From Sphagnum magellanicum (Eukaryota; Streptophyta; Sphagnopsida; Sphagnales; Sphagnaceae): DNA of 64,000 bases. The notes beneath the pieces were generated by a model, which was given only the letters and a program-made list of their open reading frames with translations, ran no database searches and was not told the origin of the DNA. Of this stretch, positions 1 through 12,200 are shown in pieces. A program made the translations under genes and the position numbers. The DNA lies in the NCBI GenBank assembly GCA_021904315.1, contig CM038921.1, forward strand, positions 16,280,590 to 16,344,589, in the 5' to 3' direction. Every line of letters begins with the position of its first letter. Position 1 is the stretch's first letter.

Positions 1-443
1 TTAATGGATCATAATGTTTTTTTCTTGGGGGTGAGTTTATGCATTTTTAAAACTTGAAAAACATGATTTTGAGACATTCAAAAAAGGATTTTTTTTTTGA
101 AACAAATGACCTTGTTTGTCAGAGTCCCCCCCCCAACACCCATTCCTTTTGAAAAAATAAAATTGCCAGAATTTTACTATAGGTTCCAACAAGTAGGCAA
201 AACATAAAAGGGTTCTTAAAAAATTTCTATTTTCATATCTTGTGTATAGCCAAATTTGGTTAAATCTTCTTGTGGAGGATCACCCATTTGGTTACATTGC
301 AAAATCGGCAAAAAAATAAAAATCCTTGATGGGTGGGGTCGAGGAGACAATTAACACTCTATGGTGAATATGATAATAAGAGGTGTGAGTGTAACTTTTT
401 TTTTTTTGGAAGAATAATGAGCACAACAACATAACAACTACGT
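1..443. other. AT-rich intergenic DNA
   Basis: No open frame or RNA gene is visible. A stretch near 247-290 (agccaaatttggttaaatct) resembles one near 7441-7470, so this may be a fragment of an old dispersed repeat, but no ends could be defined. Confidence 0.4.
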
Positions 444-628
444 TAGTACCTTGGCCAGTTCGACACTAATTATATTATTTTCAGAGATGTTGAAATTTTC
501 AAAAATTATTTTTCCCAAATCACAAAAAAAATATTGTGAAAGAAAATAGTGAATATTTTTGTTGAAATGAATGTTTCAAAATCAATTAATTATTCGAGGG
601 ACATGTGTTGAAATGGCCCAAGGTACTA
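444..628. mobile_element. MITE-like element, copy A
   Basis: A 185-bp non-coding element has imperfect terminal inverted repeats: gtaccttggccagttcga on the left and the complement of gaaatggcccaaggtac on the right. TA dinucleotides stand at both outer ends, consistent with a TA target site. A diverged second copy lies in inverted orientation at 34631-34819. It shares interior stretches such as aattatattattttcag, aatagtgaatatt and acatgtgttgaaatggcc. Both copies are too short to code for a transposase. Confidence 0.7.
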
Positions 629-647
629 TGGTAACCTACCTCCTTAA

Positions 648-939
648 GAGTAGCTCCAACAATTCCACTGAAACCCACTTGCTATCATTAAATATAATAT
701 TCATTTGTTAACATAAGTGCTTGGCCCTAGTCCACCACCCATAAACTCTATAATTTACACTCTAATTTTTTTCAGTTAATAATAAAAATGACATCATGAT
801 GGCCAACCAATAATCTCAAACCAAGAACATGAATTTCTCTATTGTGGAGGGCTAGGAAAAGCCACACCATTCCTTCAACAGCATTCCTTCAACAGCACTT
901 TGGTGACGAATTTTTTTCATCCAAATTGTTGGAGTACTC
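648..939. mobile_element. MITE-like element with gagtagctccaac ends
   Basis: The left end (648-666, gagtagctccaacaattcc) matches the reverse complement of the right end (921-939, gagtactccaacaatttgg) over 19 positions with few differences. The interior of about 250 bp is AT-rich and non-coding. Ends of the gagNNNctccaac type are common in plant MITEs. No convincing target-site duplication was seen. Confidence 0.6.
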
Positions 940-1516
940 ATCCAAAATGTGAGGTTTTGGCCCGTTTTTTGTGCAGCAACTGAAGCTGGTCTAATCTAAC
1001 TATTAACAAGCTTGCTTCATAATGTCGAACATAGAATGAAACATTTACAGAACTATTACTACTACTAAGGATATGAAGTAGGTATGTAGAAGAACGATGG
1101 ATGGATGGATGAATGAATTGCGGCAGCCTTGTTCTGCTCCATGTTGCAAGGAACTTGGTTACACAGTTCATGATCAAGCTGGTGCCCACTTTCATTCAGT
1201 GTCCTTTCATCTAAATGAAGGTTCATGCCAGACACTCAATGCTTGAAAGTGAGATTAGGTTCATGAGTTTGCTAATTGGAACCCGTTGCTTGCACATGTT
1301 GCTGTTGCAGTACCTATTTTAAAATGACTTTTGCTGGGGCCTGGATGAAGTCAAATGATTTGCAGTGTTTTTATCTTGACTAGTGTGAACCCTGTGCATA
1401 ATGCACAGGTGTGTTATTTCAACAATGTTTGCTTGATGTTTTTGGTTTTTAAAAAAAACTTTTCTTTTCAAACAACCGTTGGTCCACCCCCCCCCCCCCA
1501 CCCCACCCCCGCCCCA
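940..1516. other. Intergenic DNA without a recognised gene
   Basis: Only short chance open frames are present. Nothing is recognised apart from a short ggat repeat near 1096-1110 and poly-C at 1487-1510, which leads into the minisatellite that follows. Confidence 0.4.
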
Positions 1517-1780
1517 GTCCTTTGCATTTCCCACTTTGGTTCTTTACCCCGTCGACCCCCCCGCCCGGTCATTCGCATTTCTCACTCTGGTTCTTTAGCA
1601 TGTTGAGCCCCCCCCACCCAGTCCTTCGCATTTCCCACTCCGGTTCTTTAACCCGTCAATACCCCTCGGCCGGTCCTTCACATTTCCCACTCCGGTTCTT
1701 TAACCTGTCGACCCCCCCCCCCCGCCCAGTCCTTCACATTTCCCACTCCAAGTCTTTAATCTTTCGATTCCGGTTCTTGA
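1517..1780. repeat. C-rich minisatellite, about five 50-56 bp units
   Basis: Units begin near 1517, 1567, 1621, 1673 and 1729. Each has the pattern gtccttcgcatttcccactc, then cggttctttaacc, then a run of 7-14 C. The block is strongly C-rich within AT-rich surroundings. Overlapping open frames here come from the repeat and are not regarded as genes. Confidence 0.8.
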
Positions 1781-1822
1781 GAACCCAAAAGGAACAAAAG
1801 AACCGTCGGTTCTTTTCATTTC

Positions 1823-1966
1823 AACAACCTTAACCGTCCGTGGCCACTGTCCGTCCGAAATCACTGTCACAGACCAAGTGAATTAATATATATGAACAAC
1901 CTTAACTGTCCATGATCACTGTCCGTCCGAAATCACTGTCATAAACCAAGTGAATTAATATATATG
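1823..1966. repeat. Tandem duplication of a 72-bp unit
   Basis: Two adjacent copies, 1823-1894 and 1895-1966, start with aacaaccttaac and end with gaattaatatatatg. They differ at only a few positions, so the duplication is fairly recent. No coding function is visible. Confidence 0.85.
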
Positions 1967-3296
1967 ATTTCACGAAACTGGTGAATGAATTTTTTAGCTG
2001 AAAAAACATGCGTTATATTCCAAAGTTTAATAACATAGTGAGAATTAATCACTGGAAAAAATTACTAGAATATGATGGTCTCTTGAATTGAAAGAACCGT
2101 TTTGGAAACTTTCTGCATAGGAAAGACATTCGAAGCATAAGGTATTGGGTATTTTGATAACTAGGTGATGTGGTTAGGGACATTTTTCAGGGTTTGTTAT
2201 CTGGAAAATCTTCTAATTGGGAATACCCATGACTGGAAATTTGATAACATCATTAATGTAACATAATTGCACAAATTTAACTATGAAAGAACTCCAAGCT
2301 TGATTGGGAAGAGATCACTAAAATTTTAAATTTAAAAAAAAAGCAACACTACAAATGAAAAATGTGAGACATCTAACATATTATCCAAGCATTCCATATG
2401 CAATTTGCTATTTTTCACGTGTGGGTAGGTTAAGCATGAAAGCTACATTAGATGACAAAGAAATGGTCCAAGAGTTATCTAATAAATCAAAATAGATTTA
2501 ACCTTTTGTCAATTAAAGTGAAAATAGAGACAACTTGTAGATGGCAAAAAGGTTTCAAAACACCTTCAATGGCTATTGTTGAAGAAGAAGGGTTTTGGTC
2601 TTACAACCCTTTGTTGGGTTCATGACCAACTTTCAAGATGAGGAAGTAATTTTGCAAATCAAAGGGAAGCAAAAGTATTAACATGGAATCAAGTAGATCT
2701 CATGTCCAAAATGGTGAGAGTCAAGAATGGCACAATTGCTTGCCAAAGTAAAAGAGCATTGGGAGTGTGTCATTTAGAATGAATATGGGTCAAAATATAT
2801 CAAATGGGTATAAGAAATGAAATATGAATGCCTAGGTATTTAGAAATGTTTATTGGAACATTAGTTTCAAAATGGAGGCAAATAATAAGCCTTATCATGT
2901 GTGAGAAATTAAATTACTCAATAATTAGTCTAGTCCAATATCATGCAATTGAAAAGCTAACAAAGATAGTTATGAAGCAATGTAAGATGTTCAATTGATC
3001 CTAAACCCAAATTGGGTGTTGGATTTATAAAAACATATTTTCATAATCTTATTTAATCAACTATTATGTATCCATGGTAACTAAAGTTCTGCTTTATTTT
3101 TTTCTGAATTTTATCTTTTGACCATAATATATCTTTGTTTTCAACAGGCTTCAATTCACCTATTTGTCTACAAGATGTGGTTTTTTCTGTAGGACAAAAG
3201 CTTGAGAACCTAACCTTCCTTGTGTGCACTCTTCCAACCAACCTCATCTTGGGTATCAACATATTTAAAAGTATGAGAAGGTTTCGAATCTCAGAA
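1967..3296. other. Intergenic DNA without a recognised gene
   Basis: No recognisable reading frame, RNA gene or clear element boundary. The composition is like the rest of the intergenic space. Confidence 0.4.
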
Positions 3297-3412
3297 TCAA
3301 TTGTACGCACATACGAGATAATCAAGGATCAAGATATCAATTAAGGTCTCGCGATCAATTGTACACACATATGAGAGATAATCAAGGATCAAGATATCAA
3401 TTAAGGTATCAA
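3297..3412. repeat. Tandem duplication of a 58-bp unit
   Basis: The segment starting tcaattgtacgcacata at 3297 is repeated from 3355, sharing gataatcaaggatcaagata and atcaattaaggt. Just downstream (about 3472-3492) is a short perfect hairpin, cgagtatca-tttt-tgatactcg, followed by gcccaacactag. Confidence 0.75.
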
Positions 3413-4336
3413 TAAATCAAATACTTGTAAATGTTCAAATGTGTTGATACATGAATGATACCCAGATAATACCCGAGTATCATTTTTGATACTCGCCCAA
3501 CACTAGAGTAGGTGAAGTAGGTGAAGTAGTGATCATCATTAAGACAATTTAGCCAGCAATTTTTTTCTATAAACAGCATATGAAAGTATATTTTTAAAGC
3601 AATCTTCACATTTTGGGCCTACATGCTAGAACCCAATAGAGAAATCTGGGGATTTTTCAAGGAAAAAAAATAAAAATCCAAAAATTGGAGACAATAATAA
3701 TAATAATAAATCTAGCCATTTTGAAAGAAATTCAACAACTGGCTAAAATTAGGCAGAAATAAACAAGCCCCATTGGCCCCTAGAAAATGTTGAGAGCTAA
3801 TTTGTTGACAATTTTTTGGAAACTACTACTAGCCCACTAACTAGCCTACTACCTGCCTTTAAAGAAATGATGGATAGCTTGAGAGAGTGGTTTAATAGAT
3901 CCAATTATAAAAATAAATAAATAAAGGAAAAAGAAAATTCCAATTTCACTTTCTTTTGCACTAGATCATGTCCACCTATTTGTTATCTAAACCAGATATA
4001 AAGGGGCAACCGTGTGAGGCACTCTAGTTCAACAGGATAAGGTGAGATAGGACATGGGATATGACCAAAAAGGTGTATTTGCAATGCAATCCTGACTTAT
4101 GTTACAATTTTTGTCCTTTCTTTATGTTACAAGCATCACATTTTTCACCTTTCTTCAAAGGATTCCTCAAGCCCTACCAAGCGCAGCCCAAAATGCATGC
4201 AATAGGTATCTTTTGCAACAATTACAGGCTATGTAACTAGCAAGTGCTTGCAAGTTACCGTGAATAGTTGAGGTGTGTGAGTGTCAAGACTATTCACTTT
4301 AACCTCCGCAGCACTTCTCAAGTGTTGGGTTGCCAA
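3413..4336. other. Intergenic DNA without a recognised gene
   Basis: No gene is recognised. It holds the small hairpin near 3472-3492 and an ataat microsatellite near 3693-3710. Confidence 0.4.
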
Positions 4337-4651
4337 ACATATTCATCCCTCATGAGAATCAAGATGCCCTTTTTTCATCCAACATATTCATCCTTCATGA
4401 GAATCAAGATGCCCTTTTTTCATCCAACATATTCATCTTTCATGAGAATCAAGATGCCCTTTTTTCATCCAACATATTCATCTTTCATGAGAATCAAGAT
4501 GCCCTTTTTTCATCCAACATATTCATCTTTCATGAGAATCAAGATGCCCTTTTTTCATCCAACATATTCATCTTTCATGAGAATCAAGATGCCCTTTTTT
4601 CATCCAACATATTCATCTTTCATGAGAATCAAGATGCCCTTTTTTCATCGA
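4337..4651. repeat. 45-bp minisatellite, seven copies
   Basis: The unit begins acatattcatcttt, continues catgagaatcaagatgcc, and ends ttttttcatcca. It recurs at 4337, 4382, 4427, 4472, 4517, 4562 and 4607 with very few differences. Because 45 is a multiple of three, two plus-strand frames stay open across it (a 15-residue repeat in each). The flanks show no other coding signal, so I treat this as a satellite. Confidence 0.9.
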
Positions 4652-6870
4652 TGCAAAGAGTGATTATGAAATCTTCATCCAAGCAACAATGAAGGGTTAT
4701 GGAATCATTGGGCTAATGATAGCTTGGGGTGGTACCTTGTGCTAACTAACTAGTAAGTTGCTAATGAAATGAAGTTAAAAAGGTTATGGGTCTGTAACTT
4801 GCAACTCGATAGCCAATTAGAAGAGTGTCAGAATTCTCACCACGGATGGTTATGGGCAGCTAAGGAGCGAGCCCACACATCTTTGGTACAATAAGCCACC
4901 TTGAAAATAGTTTGGTTTCAAACTTTCAAATCATGTAAGAAAGTAGTTGTTCCTCACCAACAAGAAATAAAGATCACCATGTTAATCTTCAAGGTTTAGG
5001 ATTAGGATTTAGGGTTTCTTGGTTGGGGTTCCTCATCTCTTCCACACATCATTTCTTTTAGTGATTGACTAGTATACATTTTTCTCTTTTCATTTGATTT
5101 TCATCCTTTGTACTAATTACTTTAAGCAAAAAAGTTATCTCACAACCTTTTTAACATTATGCTACAAATTGCCATTATAAGAATGCTTTCCATATGTTGT
5201 CAAGACTTTATTTTTGTCTTTTATTTTTTCTCAAGATGTTTGTAATGTCATGTTTCATGTTTGCATTAACAATTGCACAAGAGTTTATCTTTCAGACCCA
5301 CTTTTGCCACAAACATTTGTGTTTGTATTTTGATTTGCCCTACCTTTTTATTTTGTAACTGGTTAATTTATATCAATAGCCAATATTCACGCTTCTGTTT
5401 GCCCTGTGAATAAAATAGGTTGGTCATTAAACTTTGCCCTTACTTGAATTGATAAGTTTGCACATGTACATCTCCATAACACATTAACAATAGTGGCCCT
5501 TCACTCTAGTGCATGCTCTAGCATTTGCACACTAACCTGACATGTCAAAAAATTAGGTAATAATTTAGGTGCCAAATATTATAAATTTTCATACTAATAC
5601 ACCTAGACAATCAATCCTCAAACGCTTCACAAGGTATTATAAATTAACAAGGAATTTACCCTTGAGCATGTCACATATGTTCAATGGTGATGATAACATT
5701 TTTAAAGGTCAAAATGTAGAGTTTAATGATAATTATGTGAATAGGTCTTTCTTCCACTTTCAATTTATCTACGCATTTTGTTATTGAAAAAATATCATAT
5801 TATACTTCAAATTTATTGAAACCAATTTCATCATAAACTAATCATACTACAAACTGAACATACTACATTGAAATGCATCATTATTATAATTAATTAAGCT
5901 GTTTAACACCCATCATTTTTCCTTTGGTCATTTTAGTCAAGCATTTGAGTTTTCACAACACCTTCCATCTTTGGCAGGTCATCTGTCTTTAAATGTTTTT
6001 GGGGCCTTTTAAATCCAAGGTACTAAGAGATCACTAAAAATCAATAATTAGTCTATATGCATGGTTTTTAGAATTTTAATCACATTAATGTTCCAAGTTA
6101 TAGGTAATTGCTAAATTCAACATCTAAGCAAAATGATACTTGGACTTGATATATATATATATTTTTAAAAAGTTGTGAATTGCTTACTTTTTCAAAAGTG
6201 TGAAATTTTTGTATTATTGTTGATGACAAAATCACAATTTCGATAAACAGATTGAAAGCACAATGTATATAAGAAGTTAACCTAAAATTTGAACATTGAT
6301 TAATGACTTTTTGAAAAAGATAACAAAAGAGTGCACCTCAAACCCACCTAAAACCCTAAACCCAATAATGCCCATCTTATAAACAAATTATGTGTATAGA
6401 CGAATTGATTGTGTGTAAATCGTAAAGTTCCCCAAATCCTACGTATTTGTTGACCTCAGACAAGGTGCATAAAAATCAGGTCCTGGAAATGACCTTTAAC
6501 CAAGGCTAAAGATCTAAAGACTCAACTTGGGAAAATAGGGGAAAAAAACTAGCAAGTGTTTTTCTATTGAAAAAAAAACTCTTGACGTAGGTAAGCCCTA
6601 ATTTTGAGTCCGGTGGGGCTATGCACACAAATTCTCATAGAGCTACTATGCACACGAATTCTTATACATGGGCCCCGGGGAAAATATTCTTGTAGGGTGG
6701 GGCAAGGGTGCTTACATTAGCATAAAGAGAGGAATTCTTCTCGGGGTTCCATTGCATTGCATAGACAATGATATAGACTATTGAGTTTTAGGACTCGCAA
6801 CCCACGAGTTTTGCATGCAAAGTGTGAGTCCAATGGAGTAATACTCTTTTGCAAGGATGTTGTGAGTACA
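4652..6870. other. Intergenic DNA without a recognised gene
   Basis: No gene is supported. There is a telobox-like aaaccctaaaccc near 6350-6362, a short AT run near 6150-6162, and a partial direct repeat around 6625-6670 (ctatgcacacgaattct type), probably transposon debris. Confidence 0.4.
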
Positions 6871-6960
6871 TTCCAAGCTGATTTTTAACATGTATGTACG
6901 TAAGTAACTTTTCAATTCCAAGCTGATTTTTAACATGTATGTACGGTAGTAACTTTTCAA
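6871..6960. repeat. Tandem duplication of a 45-bp unit
   Basis: Copies start at 6871 and 6916 with ttccaagctgatttttaaca and continue through tgtatgtacg and aacttttcaa. Short minus-strand open frames across it carry the repeat and are not supported as genes. Confidence 0.8.
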
Positions 6961-8733
6961 TTGCATGCGCACTTGGACTGACTCGCACTTGCATGAAATT
7001 GTGCAATCAAAAGAGCCCTCTTCAACCTACTTACATGCACTATCCCCTTTTTCAATTGTGCCCACTTGCACTTTTTACCTGCACTTGCATGCAAGTGAGC
7101 ACTTACAAGAGCCCTCTTCACATACTTTTTACTTCTTAGAGCATCTCCACTGACGACAGCAACCACCTTTAGCACCCAATTTGAGCCCCAATTTGAGCCC
7201 CCATTTTGGATGAAGTATAGTAATCGACTAAATAGTGTGAAACAGCCCTCTGTTGTTTTAATCGGTGAAATTTCGTCTAAAAAGTGAAGTTCAAAAGTTA
7301 ACTGATTTTGGAGTTTTCCAATTGTCAGAAGTGAGGAAAAAAAAAGTAGTAAAAAATTGACACATTTTTATACTTGATTTTTAATGTTTACCCAAAATAT
7401 TCAAAAGATGATTAAAGATTTGTACTTCATATTTGATTTATAGCCAGATTTTGGCTAAATCTTATCTTAGCCGAGATGATCACACTTTTTCTACATCTTC
7501 CTATTATTAATAGCCACTTTGGCTACAAACAAAAATTCTTAAAAAAAGGGACTGGTGTGGAATTATTATTTTGACACTATGTTTGCTCATGCTAGTGATG
7601 TTTGTATAAAAAGAAATGGCTGCTCTTGATTGGCCAATCTATCTATTTACAAAGGTAGTTTGTTTCAAGTGTGATCTTTTGTTTGGACTTCCATCCTTTC
7701 CTTTTTCTTCTCTTGTTCATTTGCTGGGTGTTTTTTTTTTAACTTATTCATTTATTTAGTTAGTTTGTTTTGTTAGTCACATTCATATCTCCCAAACCAT
7801 GGTGTCTTTTGATATCATTAGAAAGCCCTCAATGAGTAAGGGTGCACCAAGTTGGTTTCATAATGTTTTGACCTATGGTGAAGAATATATTGAATATTGA
7901 ACAGATTTTTCACTTAAAATTCAGTTAAATCAAAACTAAAAATTATAGAAAAATTTGGCCATGCTCTCGGTGTTGTTGGAAGCCCTGAATGAGTAGGAGT
8001 TAATGAAGGTAATTTGGAAAAATTAGACCTTTCATTGAAAATTCAATTAAATTACGGTAAGATGATTTTGGAAGGAAAAAATCAGTTGGATAACCAGTTC
8101 ACACTTGGGCTGACAGCACAGGCTACACCAGAGATGATGATTGGCTGATGTGATGAGACTTATACTAGCAGTTTTTTTATTAAAATGTACTGGTAGTGGG
8201 GGAATAATTAAAGACCAATTTCTTGGATGTGGTGAATACTGATACACAAGGGGGATTGCAAAAAAGGCACCTAGAGTAGTCTACTGTGAGCACCGCGTTG
8301 GTAGCTTATTACACAAAAAGTATGGGATGGTATCCACTATCGTGTGATCATAGGAAGCCACTAAAATGGAGCCCTGTTTCTTGGGAGCGCTGATCACTAT
8401 GAGAGTGACAGATCAGACACTCAAGACACACTTGACTTAGTTAATACAAAAAGAAATGTACACAGTAGGTACAAGTCAAAAGATGACAACCCAATTGTAA
8501 TAACACACACACACTCTCTCTCTCTATCCCTCCATCTCTCTCTCTCTACACGAGGAATTGGCATCACACTCACAACAGTACCAGTTAGCTAGTTGGCAAA
8601 ACTCTATTGGGAACAAAAAGTGTGGAATGGGTACACTGGACTGTCTAGGTCTGGAGCTCTAGACTGGTTGGAACTTGGTACCTTGTAGATAGGCATGCCA
8701 GTACTGGCTTTTTCAAATGACAGAAGACCTTGC

Positions 8734-8738
<5 letters not shown>
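6961..8738. other. Intergenic DNA upstream of the receptor-like gene
   Basis: No coding gene is recognised. It contains gagcatctccactg at 7140 (resembling a plant MITE end but with no matching partner found), repeats of agagccctcttcaac type at 7008 and 7107, and AC/TC microsatellites at 8503-8550. Confidence 0.4.

Positions 8739-8778
<40 letters not shown>
8739..8778. repeat. (GA)n microsatellite
   Basis: About 20 GA dinucleotides followed by a short (GT)n run, roughly 450 bp upstream of the receptor-like gene start. GA/CT tracts are common in plant promoter and leader regions. Confidence 0.9.
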
Positions 8779-8782
<4 letters not shown>

Positions 8783-9081
8783 GTGTGTGTGTGGCACAGA
8801 AGATCTGCGTGAAGCTTCGTCACCGATTGCAGAATTCTTTTCTTCTTCTTCTTCTTCTTGTTGTCGTCTTGTAGAGATCAAGCACATGTGTTCGATTTGA
8901 TTTGAAGGTGCATGTGTTTTATGAATATGCAGAGATTAGTTGTAGCAGCTGAAATTATTCCCATCATGTGAGAATTTCTTATCTTTTGGTACAGACTAGT
9001 ACTTTCTTTTTGGCGCTCGGCGCTCATAAGCTGCTGTGATCATCTTCAGCTCTCAGCTGCTGCACAAAGTCTAGGCTTTGG

Positions 9082-9090
9082 TTATAAGAA
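9082..9090 (+). promoter_or_regulatory. Possible TATA box of the receptor-like gene
   Basis: ttataagaa lies about 145 bp before the start codon at 9235. A second, short GA tract at 9193-9212 lies in the presumed 5' leader. The position is plausible, but the call rests on sequence alone. Confidence 0.25.
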
Positions 9091-9234
9091 CTCCATTGTG
9101 AGTGAAGTTATGTATAGAAATTAAGCTTAGTTGAATTGGAAGCCGCAGCAGAGTTGAAGAGCCAAATGATCTGTTGGACAATATCTGAAGCTTGAGAGAG
9201 AGAGAGAGAGAGTTGAGAGCAACGGAATAGAGTC

Positions 9235-12200
9235 ATGGGAGCTGCTGTTGTTTTTGTTGTGTTTTTGTGTTGCTGTGCAATAGGAGGAACTGCAGCAGCG
9301 GATGATGAAGTGATCAACATCGACTGTGGTTCATTAGATAGTTATGTAGATGAAATCACAAACATAACGTGGGTACCTGATGCGCAGTACATAACAACAG
9401 GAGTGAATGCAGAAGTACCAGACGCAAATACGAGCTACCCACAGTTTTCAGAATTCACAACTCTCAGATACTTCCCTGACTCTCGGAAGAAGAATTGCTA
9501 CAGCTTGCCAGTCACGCCCAACAACACTTACTTGATCAGAGCTACGTTCTTCTACGGCTCCTATGATCAGAACATCAATGCTACAACAAATACAACACTA
9601 GAACTCCCCAGTTTTCAGATCGCTATAGACGAGACTCTTGTCTCCAATGTCACCTTCGAAAATGCTGATATTTTCACATACCGAGAATTCAGCGTTGCAT
9701 CCCAGAGCTTTGTGATCTATCTCTGTCTAGTACGAGACAACTCCAGCTCCCAATCTTCCAACCCATTTGTTTCTTCAATCTCCTTGCACCCTCTTCCAAA
9801 TTATCCTCCATTTGTTGTTGCTGATCTACTGCAAGATCAAAGATCATACTATCAGACCAAATACAGATTGGGCTTTGGCGGACAAGCTACCAATGTGATC
9901 AGGTATGTGGGTCTAGTTCGAGCTTGATTGATCTGCAAGCTTCTCTCAAGCTGTATTTCTGAAGTACAAAACTTCTCAAATTCTTTCCAAGGATTTGGCC
10001 ACAACTGCAGTAGTCTTGTCATAATATGCAGGCTTGCAGAAGAAGACCAAAACTAGCTATATCTATCTAGCTGCATGATGTTAATTCGGTGAAGACTTGA
10101 ACTGCAATCTTCTCTCACAGATCGAGCTACAAATAGTTTTTGTGTACATGCTGCAGGGCACCCAGTGATGCGTTTGATCGCTACTGGTTTCCGGGAGGTT
10201 CAGCATATGTGCAGGCGACCACTGGAGTGTTGCAGAATCTGACTACATCGGGTAATGAGACAGTCGCGGTAGCACAGAACGTCTCTGGTCTACCACCTGC
10301 AGCAGTGATGGACACTGCGGTGAGTACTAGTATTAGCGATGCCAATTTGACAATCTCGCTTCCACTAGACGTCGTCACGGGGGGCGACAATGAGACCACC
10401 AATTCTTCGACGTCTAGTAATTCTTCGACATCTAGTAATTCTTCGACGTCTAGTACTACATTCTACTTGGGACTTTACTTTGCTGAACTGAATTCCACAG
10501 CGACTCAATTTTCGCGACAGTTCTATGTCCAAGTACCACCAGCAGAAGCTACTGATGCTGCTCCTTCTTCTTCTTCTGTTAATTCTTCGTCTAATTCTTC
10601 TTCAGCTGATCCAGACGTTCTTTATGAGAATCCTTATGATATCAGCGGTGGGGCTCTCATTGCGAGCCAAGAATCTTGGCAACTGCAATATTCTTCGTCT
10701 TCTTCTAGCAACAACAGCAACAGCACTAGCAACAGCACTAGCAACAGCAGCAACAGCACTAGCGACCAGCTGCTGTTGCAAGAAAATTTGTTCGACATTG
10801 TTCTGTTTCCTGCAATGATTTCCAACGAATCTCAGCCTTTGGGTCCCTCGCTAAATGCTCTCGAGCTCTTCGAGAGGATCGACTCCATTGCCACCAGAAC
10901 AAACGACAGAGATGGTCAGTAACCTACCTACCCACCCATCTCCCTACCTACCCACCTACCTACCTACATACATACCTACCTACCTACCTGCATATTCTCT
11001 GCTGTTGAAGTCTTCTTCTTCAAATAGTTATACATACACTTATACATGTATACTTGTAATTGTACTTCTACTTATACCTGTAACTGTACATGTATTTATA
11101 CATTAAATACATGTACAATTACACTTAGCTATATACATAGTCTTTTTGTACACTAAAAGGTGTGTGCAACTAAAACAAACCAGAGACCCAGATGGTGAGT
11201 ATATTCTCCTTCAAGGAGTTATACATGTATTACTACTACATATGGTTATACATGTATACTGTAGTCCTCTTGTATACAGAGGGTGTGCCTTGGCTATGGA
11301 AAGTTGAGCCATCCACGAATTTATTGATTTCTGTGGCAGACATCCAAATGTTTGGGGTCCAAATGTGAGTAGTAGATGTGGTAAGTTTAACCAGTCTTGG
11401 GCAGTTTAGTACCCAGTTTGTCTGGTTAGAACTGCCAGTTCTGGTTCCAGTTAGTATGTTCAGAACTGGACCCAGAAATTTTGAAAAGAATGATGATTTA
11501 GGAACTGGAGGTTAATCGGAGGGTAGTCAAGAGTTAACCATTGGTTTGAGTTCAGTTTACCCCGGTCATAACAGTTGGCAACCCCAGGTCACCAGAATAA
11601 CAAAAACAAGTGCCAGTTTGCAACAAGGGTTTTGATGGTGTGTAAGGAACTGGTCAAAAGGAGTTTTTGCTTCATTAGCACGTGTCTTTAACCCATGCTT
11701 GAGGGTATCACCTTGGATGCCAGCCACATGATTGAAAACTCTCCCGGGCCTTTGTCTTTCTCTCTGCCTCAAGTGCTGAAAAGTAGTGAGAACGACAATC
11801 GAAATGTGTCATGCTGTCTTTCTCTCTGCGTCAAGTGCTGAAAAAGTAGTGAGAAGGACAATGGAAATGTGTCGAGCATGACAGTCATGCTTGCAGTAGT
11901 TAGTGATTATCACATTAGCTGTCAAATGACACCCCAAAAGTTTAATAAGCATCTGTCGAAAGCTCTAAACCCTAAACCCTTTCCAACAACAAACATCCTT
12001 TAGACTGCAATATAATAAAGCTACTATGTTCACTTATTGGTGGTGCGGGTGGAGGCTTTCATGGCAATGTACCCTATTAAACATGACACAAAATAGAAAT
12101 TTCAGTAACAGACCTGGGTACAAACTCTGTATTAATTATTAAAGTTCATCATGATTAGTCATACATGAATAATTGTGGATGTTGACCACAATAAGTGCTA

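Noticed and set aside
4268..4663. 131-codon frame with a 15-residue repeat
   Set aside because: It consists almost entirely of the 45-bp satellite; a second frame is equally open and there is no supporting signal.
7140..7640. Possible MITE starting gagcatctccactg
   Set aside because: No convincing inverted partner; only agagca-type similarity near 7620.
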